Shown here one piece after another: positions 15,516 to 22,311 of a stretch of 38,370 nt of DNA. Every line of letters starts with the position of its first letter. The first letter of the stretch is position 1. The stretch covers positions 1 to 38,370 of the forward strand of contig QJWJ01000520.1 of assembly GCA_003235365.1 (NCBI GenBank). Reading direction: 5' to 3'. This DNA is from Deltaproteobacteria bacterium (lineage in GTDB: Bacteria; Myxococcota_A; Polyangia; Polyangiales; Polyangiaceae). Position numbers and translations under genes: made by a program. The notes under the pieces were generated by a model that saw only the letters and a program-made list of their open reading frames with translations, did no database searches and was not told the DNA's origin.

Positions 15516-17408
15516 ATGCAGATTCGAAGAGCGATGGCAGTGGGCCTGGGTGTTTTGACGGGGGCGCTCGTTGGGTGCGGCAGTGGCGACGAGAGCGCTG
15601 GTTCGGACTCCGCTGCGGAAGGCAAACGGGCAACGAACCCCGATACCGATGACGCCGTCACGACGAGTGGTGAGGCGGACGAACCCTCGGACTTCAATTC
15701 CATGGGGGCCGACGGCGCTTCGGAAGACGGGCTCGTATCCGAAGCCTCCCCTCAACAGATCGCGGCGGGTCCAGCAGCATTGCCTCCGTCCGGAACTGCC
15801 TCCCCGTTACCGGCTGGTGTTCCGCCGCCCAGCGGCGCGGGCGGCGGCCCGAGCATTGCCGACTCCGCGGGCACAGCGGATCCCTCAGCACCAATCGCCA
15901 ACACGAACGTGAGTCTCGGCGGGTCTCAGGATTTTGGATACTTCCGTCAACAGCTCGACGCTGGCCTCGTTCCCGAGCCGGGTACGTTCGATGCGGCGGG
16001 CTTCTTCGCTGAACACCACACCAAACTGCCGGTGCCTGACTGCGGCAATCGAGTGTGTCTTCAAGCGATGGTCGGGGTGATGGGCAATCTGCTCAATGGC
16101 CAGAACTGCACGATGCTGCAGTTGGGCCTGAATTCGCCGATCGCCGCCGATGCGAACCAGCGACCGCCCTTGAGCCTGGCGGTGGTCGTCGACACGTCCG
16201 GCTCGATGAATACCGACGGCCAGATAGGGTTCGTGCGGCAAGGGTTGGACTTGCTGATCGACGGTCTCAAAGACGAGGATCGATTCGCACTGATCACCTA
16301 CTCCACCAACTCGCAAACCGTCTTCCCCATGTCGGATGTCGCTGAAAACCGCGTGGAAATACGGGAGCTGGTTCGGAACCTGACCGCCGAAGGCAGCACG
16401 AATCTGTATGACGGCCTCGAAGACGGCTACCGAGAAGTGTTCGCCAACTACGACAGTGGGCGACAAAACCGCGTCATCTTGCTCAGCGACGGAAACCCGA
16501 CGGTGGGCGTCACGGACAACGACTCGATTGGGAAGATGAGTGAGGGGTACAACTCCGACGGCGTCGGCTTGACGACGATCGGCCTCGGCACGTCATTCAA
16601 CTACGACCTGATGCGCAATCTCGCGCTCAAGGCCGACGGTAACTTCTACTTCCTGGAAAGCGCCGGTGCTGTGAGCGAGGTGTTCGACGAAGAGCTCAGC
16701 TTCTTCACCGTGCCGATTGCGTTCGACTTGTCGCTCGAGGTCCGAGCTGGGTCGGAGTACGAATTCGGACGCGCGGTGGGTTCGCCCTTGTGGGAGAACA
16801 CGGACGACGGCGGCAGCTTGAAAGTGCCCAGCGTGTTCATCGCCCACCGGGAGTCGGACAAGGACGTCACCGACGAGGGCGGCCGTCGGGGTGGAGGTTC
16901 AGCACTGCTTCTGGAGTTGATGCCTCGCCTGCGCCCCGCCTCGGAAATGGTGGCCGAGGACGGCGGCACTCAGAGCGCCGACATCGCCGTCGTCGACGTT
17001 TCATTTCGTGAGCCCGGAACCGACGAACAGGTCCAAGACACGGTGGTGATCAACTACCCCAACGCGCCCTGGGAAACGCCGGAGACTGGCTACTTCGCCA
17101 ACGCCAACAGCGACTCCAACGACGTCACGGTCGTCACAAAAAGTTTCGTGATGCTCAACGTCTTCGTCGGCCTCGAACAAGCGGTCGCCGCCTACCACGA
17201 AAACTCGATGGACCCGAGTCAGTCCATCGCGGAGCTCACTGCGCTACTTGCCGCGCTCGACGACTACAACGAAGAGGTCCAGGACACGGACATCGAGTTC
17301 GACATAGACTTGGTCGAGCAACTCATCGACGTGATGATCGACAACAGCGTCCCGGCGCCCAACGATGACTTGATCGACATCCCCGACGACCCCTGGCCTG
17401 CTGACTGA
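15516..17408 (+). CDS. Large VWA-domain lipoprotein
   Basis: 630 residues. The signal ends in lipobox LVGC (Cys21). A ~110-residue Ser/Pro/Ala/Asp-rich linker follows, then a conserved region with paired Cys (PDCGNRVCLQ) and a VWA domain starting near residue 220 with the MIDAS signature DTSGSMN (Asp226, Ser228, Ser230). The C-terminal part (~400-630) is a beta-rich segment and a helical end (QSIAELTALLAALDDYN), the layout of YfbK-like VWA proteins. It probably binds a partner at the cell surface in a metal-dependent way. ATG 15516 has GGGAG ten bases upstream. It is followed by a strong hairpin terminator and looks monocistronic. Confidence 0.9.
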   Translation: MQIRRAMAVGLGVLTGALVGCGSGDESAGSDSAAEGKRATNPDTDDAVTTSGEADEPSDFNSMGADGASEDGLVSEASPQQIAAGPAALPPSGTASPLPAGVPPPSGAGGGPSIADSAGTADPSAPIANTNVSLGGSQDFGYFRQQLDAGLVPEPGTFDAAGFFAEHHTKLPVPDCGNRVCLQAMVGVMGNLLNGQNCTMLQLGLNSPIAADANQRPPLSLAVVVDTSGSMNTDGQIGFVRQGLDLLIDGLKDEDRFALITYSTNSQTVFPMSDVAENRVEIRELVRNLTAEGSTNLYDGLEDGYREVFANYDSGRQNRVILLSDGNPTVGVTDNDSIGKMSEGYNSDGVGLTTIGLGTSFNYDLMRNLALKADGNFYFLESAGAVSEVFDEELSFFTVPIAFDLSLEVRAGSEYEFGRAVGSPLWENTDDGGSLKVPSVFIAHRESDKDVTDEGGRRGGGSALLLELMPRLRPASEMVAEDGGTQSADIAVVDVSFREPGTDEQVQDTVVINYPNAPWETPETGYFANANSDSNDVTVVTKSFVMLNVFVGLEQAVAAYHENSMDPSQSIAELTALLAALDDYNEEVQDTDIEFDIDLVEQLIDVMIDNSVPAPNDDLIDIPDDPWPAD

Positions 17409-17430
17409 CGCCACGCCAACAGGACCCGCG

Positions 17431-17469
17431 AAACGCCCGCCCGCCACCGAAAACGTGGGCGGGCGTTTT
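17431..17469 (+). terminator. Intrinsic-type terminator of the VWA gene
   Basis: A 12-bp perfect stem: AAACGCCCGCCC (17431-17442) pairs with GGGCGGGCGTTT (17457-17468) around a 14-base loop, ending in TTTT. It lies 23 bases after the VWA stop. Because the A-run and T-run pair, it could also work in the opposite direction. Confidence 0.8.
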
Positions 17470-17580
17470 GGCGCTCCTGTCCACTGGCCACTCCCCGCCC
17501 CCCGGTGTGTGCACGGCTTGACCCGCGCCGAGAGAGTCGGACGACGCCGTATCACGCCTAATCAACGCCGCGGGAAATCG

Positions 17581-17626
17581 ACACTGCGGAAACCAACACT
17601 GCGGAAAACCAACACTGCGGAAACCG
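17581..17626. repeat. Three tandem 15-16-base units
   Basis: Three head-to-tail units of ACACTGCGGAAACCA: 17581-17595, 17596-17611 (one extra A) and 17612-17626 (last base changed). They lie ~210 bases before the LDLa-repeat lipoprotein start. The regular spacing could mean a multimeric protein-binding site or simply slippage. Confidence 0.65.
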
Positions 17627-17835
17627 ATGCACGGCTGGGCGTCCGAGCCGGCTTTGTCTCGACCCCATCGAACGTGGTAGGCAGGTTCCACGGGTTGAAC
17701 TGACGACCCGCTCCTGTCATGCCCCGCGTCACAACCCTCCGCCCCCTCCGCGCCGGTATCGCCCGCTCGCCACGTCGGGATGAGCAGCATCGCGCGGGAA
17801 CACCTCAACTGTCCTGGCTCCAACCCGGCTGGCCC

Positions 17836-18723
17836 GTGACGCGGCTGTCACCGCTGTTCGCTCTGTTCCTGTTCGCAAGCTGCACGCCGGACGAGGCGGT
17901 CGTCGTTGCCGACACCCAGGCGGACGACGGTTCCAACGATACCGAGCGGCCGCAGCCGGATGCACCCAGCCAGGACTCTCCAGCATCGCCCTCCGACGCC
18001 GGCGTGCCCGACGTGGGACCCGACCCCTTGGATTCGTTCCCGTTCTTTCCTCAGCCGACGGAGGTCGCACCGCCTCCGGACGAAAGCCTCGCGGAACACA
18101 CCCTCGATTGCGACGGGTTCGCCCAAAAGCTTCGGGACTGCGAACTGCTCAGCGATGGTCCGGTATCCTGTGACCCACCAGTCAACGAAGCAGAGCGCTG
18201 TCTGTTCATCTGCCACTCGATCGCCAGCTGCAACATCCTGCAGCAATACAACTGTAGCGAAGCCGTCCCGGTGCCTTTGGAGAGTTGCTTTCAAAGCTGC
18301 TTCACCTATTTCGACACCTACACCTGCGGGTCGGGAGAACGCATCCCCCCAGGCTGGCAGTGTGATGGTGAGGCGGACTGCATCGATGGATCCGACGAGC
18401 TCGATTGCGAGGACTTCGAGTGCGGGGATGGGGAGACAATCCCCGCGGCATGGCAGTGCGACTTCCAACCCGACTGTTTGGATGCTTCGGACGAAGAAGC
18501 GTGCCCCGACCGGTTCACTTGTACCAGCGGCGAGGAGATCCCAGATGCCTGGGAGTGTGACGGCGAAGACGACTGCCCCGACGGCTCGGACGAACGCGAC
18601 TGTAAGTGGTTCACCTGCGAGGCAACACAGGAGCTCCTATCACCGCGTTTGGTGTGCAACCAAATCGACGACTGCCTCGACGGGTCGGATGAGGTGGGAT
18701 GCGCTCAGCTCCAGTGTCGCTGA
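17836..18723 (+). CDS. Lipoprotein with four LDL-receptor class A-like repeats
   Basis: 295 residues from GTG 17836, which begins a compact lipoprotein signal (VTRLSPLFALFLFASC, lipobox FASC). An acidic Pro/Asp/Ser linker (~18-85) leads to a cysteine-bearing domain (~88-160), then four repeats in a row at 18319-18411, 18418-18501, 18514-18603 and 18610-18711. Repeats 1 and 3 read C-GxGExIPxxWxC-DGxxDC-xDGSDExxC, matching the calcium-binding half of an LDLa module. Each repeat has four Cys rather than six. Repeat 2 keeps the acidic ligands; repeat 4 has lost the Trp and first Asp. LDLa modules are typical of animal receptors and uncommon in bacteria. Expected to be a calcium-stabilised surface adhesin or binding protein. 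ATG 17719 is an alternative start. Confidence 0.82.
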   Translation: MTRLSPLFALFLFASCTPDEAVVVADTQADDGSNDTERPQPDAPSQDSPASPSDAGVPDVGPDPLDSFPFFPQPTEVAPPPDESLAEHTLDCDGFAQKLRDCELLSDGPVSCDPPVNEAERCLFICHSIASCNILQQYNCSEAVPVPLESCFQSCFTYFDTYTCGSGERIPPGWQCDGEADCIDGSDELDCEDFECGDGETIPAAWQCDFQPDCLDASDEEACPDRFTCTSGEEIPDAWECDGEDDCPDGSDERDCKWFTCEATQELLSPRLVCNQIDDCLDGSDEVGCAQLQCR

Positions 18724-18803
18724 GCGGGCTGCTCCGAGGTGGCGCATCCACGAAACGCCAATTCAGCGGCGCACTCGTCCCGTCAGCGCGTCGACCCGGT
18801 TCG

Positions 18804-19934
18804 ATGCCCCAAGTGGTCGGGGGCACGCCACTCCTCGCGATTTGTATCGGCGTCATCTCCAGTTGCCGCTGCGAAACATCGAACGATCAGCCCACCGCGA
18901 CGAGCCCAGCCCCCACTGCCGCCGCGTCGTCCGTCGCTCAGCCGGACGCGGCAAGCCCGGCTCATACCGCTGCACCAACTCCAACGAGCGTCAGCAGTTC
19001 GGAGCCTCCAACTCCCACGTTGCCGCCGAACGAACAGAGACGACACCTGCTCACGGTACTGGAGGCACAAGGCTTCTCGTCGGCCCAGCTGCGGGAGGTC
19101 GAACAAACCATCGACGCTTCCGATCGGATCGGTTTCGGTAACCCGAAAGCGAGCCGCCCGGCGCTCAGCAGCGCAGAATGTATCCAGCGGCGGCGGCTCG
19201 CCGAGCCGCTGCCGGCAGACCCGACTTGCGGTGCCCCGTACATGGTCCGCGTACCCCCAGTGCGAGGCGCAACCGAGCAGAGTGACGTTTGTATCGACCA
19301 GTTCGAGTTTCCGAACGTTCCCTGCGAATTCCCGCTAGTCTGGACGACGCCGAACGAGGCAGCCGAGCTGTGCGGAGCATTGGGCAAGCGCCTCTGTGAC
19401 GCCCACGAGTGGGAAGGCGCGTGTGCTGGCGACACGCTTTCCCCAAATGAGGCATACGCTTGGAATGCCATTCCGAAAATGTACGCGCGAGGTCCCGCCC
19501 GCGAACGACGCTTGTCGATGGAACGTCACAACAACGTGAGCAGAGAGCTGGTCTGGGCCTACGGCAAGCAGTCGGAACCCGAGTTGTGCGCAACGGACTC
19601 GGCCAAGTCTCCTGGTTGTACTGACGTCGACTACGACACCTGCGGCACCAACGCCTACCCCACCGGTTCGTTCCCAGCATGCGTGAGCGCCTCCGGCGTG
19701 TACGATCAACACGGCAACGTTGCCGAGCACTTGAGCCTGCCTTTGTACCCTGAAGAGCTGGGAGGCAAAGGCTGGACGGAAATGAAGGGCAGTTGGTTCA
19801 TCTTCGCCCACTCACCGACGCATGCCGACGACTGCCGCTGGCGCGCTCGCAATTGGCATACGACGCGGGTTGGCCGCGCGGGGGGGCACCGCAGCTACCA
19901 TCTCGGGTTCCGGTGTTGCCGAGATCGCGACTGA
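18804..19934 (+). CDS. SUMF1/formylglycine-generating-enzyme-fold lipoprotein
   Basis: 376 residues from ATG 18804 (signal MPQVVGGTPLLAICIGVISSC, lipobox ISSC). A Thr/Pro/Ala-rich linker (~25-95) and a short helical region precede a SUMF1-type domain (~145-376): VCIDQFEFPNVPCEFPLVW, EAAELCGALGKRLCDAHEWE, GVYDQHGNVAEH, and a terminal YHLGFRCC. Catalytic members have a Cys pair spaced five residues apart near the C-terminus; here the matching segment reads CRWRARNW, so the second Cys seems absent and formylglycine formation is unlikely. A ligand-binding or structural role is more probable. An earlier ATG (18699) would overlap the LDLa gene and bury the signal. It lies 80 bases after the LDLa lipoprotein and may be co-transcribed. 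Confidence 0.82.
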   Translation: MPQVVGGTPLLAICIGVISSCRCETSNDQPTATSPAPTAAASSVAQPDAASPAHTAAPTPTSVSSSEPPTPTLPPNEQRRHLLTVLEAQGFSSAQLREVEQTIDASDRIGFGNPKASRPALSSAECIQRRRLAEPLPADPTCGAPYMVRVPPVRGATEQSDVCIDQFEFPNVPCEFPLVWTTPNEAAELCGALGKRLCDAHEWEGACAGDTLSPNEAYAWNAIPKMYARGPARERRLSMERHNNVSRELVWAYGKQSEPELCATDSAKSPGCTDVDYDTCGTNAYPTGSFPACVSASGVYDQHGNVAEHLSLPLYPEELGGKGWTEMKGSWFIFAHSPTHADDCRWRARNWHTTRVGRAGGHRSYHLGFRCCRDRD

Positions 19935-20006
19935 TAGCCAAAGCGGCAATCAGGGGTCCGTGCCAAGAGGGAGTTCGCGAACTTCCGATGCTACAGAGGA
20001 CCAACC

Positions 20007-20029
20007 GCCCGACGATCGTGCTCGCCCAT
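20007..20029. repeat. 23-base shared intergenic sequence, copy 2
   Basis: The second copy of the sequence at 7584-7606, with 22 of 23 bases identical. It directly abuts the stop codon of the beta-barrel gene (20030-20032 on the plus strand), so it is the start of that gene's 3' untranslated region on the minus strand. It contains the palindrome ACGATCGT. Confidence 0.55.
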
Positions 20030-20770
20030 TCAGAAGCGGTGACCAACGCCGTACACGAGCGCGGCGCGTGCCAACCGAAACTCGAAGGAGGCGCCAGCGT
20101 AGAGTGTGAAACCTTCGTCGTCACGCAGGTGGAACCGACTGGCCACCGTGGGGAACACGGTGTCTCCGCTGATCCCCGCCAGCGTCGATCCCAGGAGAAC
20201 GAAGAACTGCCAATCGAGGTGGCTCTCCTCGAGGATGTCGAAGGACACAGCGGAAGCTCGAACACCACCGCTGATCGACGGGGGCACGTACGTCTGCGTC
20301 AACTGGCCTTCAACCAACGTCGAACGCGGCTCCAACGGCAGATCGAACAGGGCCGCGATGCTGAAGCGCGGATGAAAGAGCCATTCACCAAGCACGGACA
20401 CTGTAGTCACTGGGATCGTGCGGCTGCGCACAATCCCGCCGGGGTCGTATACGGACTGATCGAAGAACTTCTGCGCACTGCCGAAAGAGAACTCCAGCGT
20501 TCGAACCTTGCGCTCGAGCGGGGCGCCCACGGAACACTGGCATGGCGTGGCCGCATGCTGCGAGGCTGTGTGGTTCGCCGGTCCGCGAGTCTCAGTGGCC
20601 ACGGATGTCGAGTCGGCGCGCTGCGGCGCCGGTCGCCGCCCGGCGCCAAGTGGGGGCGAACTCGGCACGCCGGCCCCCAAAAATCCAGCCGTCTCTGCCA
20701 CCGCCGGGGTCGGCGCGGCCAGGAGGGCCAGCAACGGAAGGTACGTCCAGGGCGCAGCATCGCGCTTCAT
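20030..20770 (-). CDS. Outer-membrane beta-barrel-like protein
   Basis: 246 residues. A clear signal peptide (MKRDAAPWTYLPLLALLAAP, cleavage near AVA-E) is followed by a low-complexity stretch (~28-80) and a C-terminal domain of alternating amphipathic strands (TVSVLGEWLFHPRFSIAALF, GFTLYAGASFEFRLARAALV) ending in an aromatic residue (GVGHRF), the usual recognition signal for beta-barrel insertion. The N-terminal part has a CQC pair. Function unknown. ATG 20770 has AAGGG upstream. It converges on the SUMF1-fold lipoprotein gene. Confidence 0.75.
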   Translation of the reverse strand: MKRDAAPWTYLPLLALLAAPTPAVAETAGFLGAGVPSSPPLGAGRRPAPQRADSTSVATETRGPANHTASQHAATPCQCSVGAPLERKVRTLEFSFGSAQKFFDQSVYDPGGIVRSRTIPVTTVSVLGEWLFHPRFSIAALFDLPLEPRSTLVEGQLTQTYVPPSISGGVRASAVSFDILEESHLDWQFFVLLGSTLAGISGDTVFPTVASRFHLRDDEGFTLYAGASFEFRLARAALVYGVGHRF

Positions 20771-21255
20771 GGCTGCGGACCCTTACACGGATGACCGCCG
20801 GGTGCGAGACCGATCGAAACCAATGTTTCGAGGCCCGGTAGCCATGGCTTCGCTCCCGTTGAAAAGCCTGCACGAGTCGGCCGGGACCCGTCGCTCGGCC
20901 TCAGACCCCGCAGGGGGCCGCCACCATAACCGCACCAGATGAACACCTGAGTACCAACGTCGATGCGCCCAATACGCCGCGACGAGCCGTTCACTCGTCG
21001 ACGCGCTACGCCTCGCCTGTCGCCACGAGTTGAACAGGCTCTTCGCACTTCGAAAACGTGGATCTACATCGACGAAGCCCCGTGGTGGCCTGACCGAATC
21101 AATTCAAAGCGATCTCCGCCTTCGCCCGCGGGGTACTCGATTCCGATCCGACGGGCTGTAGCATTTTCGCTGAGCAGCGCTCGGCCCAGCGGTAGCCTCC
21201 ACGATGGGTGTCCTTGCCACTTGCAGACACTGCGAGAATGGGGGACGGTTGCCCG
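20771..21255. other. Divergent intergenic region
   Basis: About 485 bases between the beta-barrel gene (minus) and an exported protein gene (plus). Several short open frames occur on both strands but none has a ribosome-binding site, signal or familiar motif. Promoters for both flanking genes should lie here. The best coding-like stretch is a minus-strand frame near 21064-21170, which lacks a credible start. Confidence 0.4.
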
Positions 21256-22266
21256 GTGCGACATTGGTCCAGATGGGGTGCAGCATTAGCTGGACTGGCA
21301 CTGGGCATGACTCGTGCGTCTTCGCTCGCGGCGCAGCCACTTCAGGCTACGCTGGCCTACTCTGCTCCCGAGCAATGCCCCAACTCGGACGCCTTCTGGA
21401 GCGCACTGACCAGTCGCACGCGCCGAGTGACGCCGGCCGAGCTCGGGCGCTCACAAGTCCTGCTCCGTGTGGTTTTGCAGCAGCGCGGACAACGCATCCT
21501 CGGCCGCTTGGAAATCATTCGCAACAACCTCGCGACCGAGCCGCGCTATGTCGAGGCCGAGGCGTGCACGGACGTCTTGCATGCTCTGGCGCTCACGGCC
21601 GCGCTCAGTCTGGACCCGGATGCGTTGACCCGCCCCCCCCCACCCGAGCCGGAAGAAGAAGAACAAGATGTGGAGGAGCCACTGCCGCCGGTGACGTTCC
21701 CCGAATTGCCAGTCGACGCACCCGACGCGCCGCCATCAATCCCGATCAACTGGACGTCCGCAATCGGATTTCAACTAGTCGGGGCAATGCCAGTGGACCC
21801 GCTGCCCAGTTGGGGCGCATCGGGCGCCTTGTACTTTCGCGGCGAACGCGCAGCTGACTTGTCGCCCACGTTGGCCATCGGTGCGGCGGCCTTGCGAAGC
21901 GACCTGTTCGGCAGCGACAGCGATACGCGGTTCACCTTGTATGTGCTCTCCGCGCAGGCGTGTCCGGTACGGGGCCGCGTCGGACGGTTCGAGATCCGCC
22001 CCTGTATTGGAACGCTACTGGGACTGCTCGATGCATCAGGCCAAAACATCAGCGATCCCGAAAGTTCCGAACGTATCTGGGTGAGTGTCGGTGGCGCTCT
22101 GGATTTCGAGTACGCGTTGACCAACTCGTTGGCCCTACAGCTGAGCATCGCGGGTCACGCACCCGTGCTACCGCAACGATACCTCCTCGGTAAACCGGCT
22201 GAGGAGACCGCTCGTACTCCTGTTTTTCTGCCTTGGGTCGGCTTGGGGCTCGGCCACGCGCTCTAA
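21256..22266 (+). CDS. Exported two-part protein with beta-barrel-like C-terminal domain
   Basis: 336 residues from GTG 21256, chosen because GGGGACGG lies at a good distance upstream and the protein then begins with a normal signal peptide (VRHWSRWGAALAGLALGM, cleavage near LAA-Q). ATG 21238 is the alternative. An N-terminal domain of ~110 residues has a likely disulfide pair (EQC and EAC). An acidic Pro/Glu linker (~125-155) follows, then a ~175-residue region of amphipathic strands (SAIGFQLVGAMPVDPLPSWG onward) typical of outer-membrane barrels. The plan matches the protein at 11368-12489, suggesting distant paralogues. A hairpin element begins at its stop codon. Confidence 0.74.
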   Translation: MRHWSRWGAALAGLALGMTRASSLAAQPLQATLAYSAPEQCPNSDAFWSALTSRTRRVTPAELGRSQVLLRVVLQQRGQRILGRLEIIRNNLATEPRYVEAEACTDVLHALALTAALSLDPDALTRPPPPEPEEEEQDVEEPLPPVTFPELPVDAPDAPPSIPINWTSAIGFQLVGAMPVDPLPSWGASGALYFRGERAADLSPTLAIGAAALRSDLFGSDSDTRFTLYVLSAQACPVRGRVGRFEIRPCIGTLLGLLDASGQNISDPESSERIWVSVGGALDFEYALTNSLALQLSIAGHAPVLPQRYLLGKPAEETARTPVFLPWVGLGLGHAL

Positions 22267-22308
22267 ATGATCGTTCGCGATTCTCGAACGATCATTCGAT
22301 GCAACAGG
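22266..22308 (+). repeat. Intergenic hairpin element, copy 2
   Basis: A perfect 12-bp stem, AATGATCGTTCG (22266-22277) and CGAACGATCATT (22285-22296), with a 7-base loop, starts at the last base of the upstream stop codon and is followed by CGATGCAACAGG. This is the same arrangement and tail as at 7468-7510. It fills the 45-base gap between two convergent genes. It may help end transcription from both sides, but the duplicated tail suggests a defined repeat family. Confidence 0.7.
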
Positions 22309-22311
22309 TTC

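Larger units (their letters stand above)
17409..17835. other. Intergenic region upstream of the LDLa-repeat lipoprotein
   Basis: 427 bases without a confident gene. The left part holds the terminator of the VWA gene, and 17581-17626 holds a three-unit tandem repeat. The frame of the following gene is open from ATG 17719, so an earlier start is possible, but that stretch is Arg/Pro-rich and lacks a signal-like segment. Confidence 0.5.
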
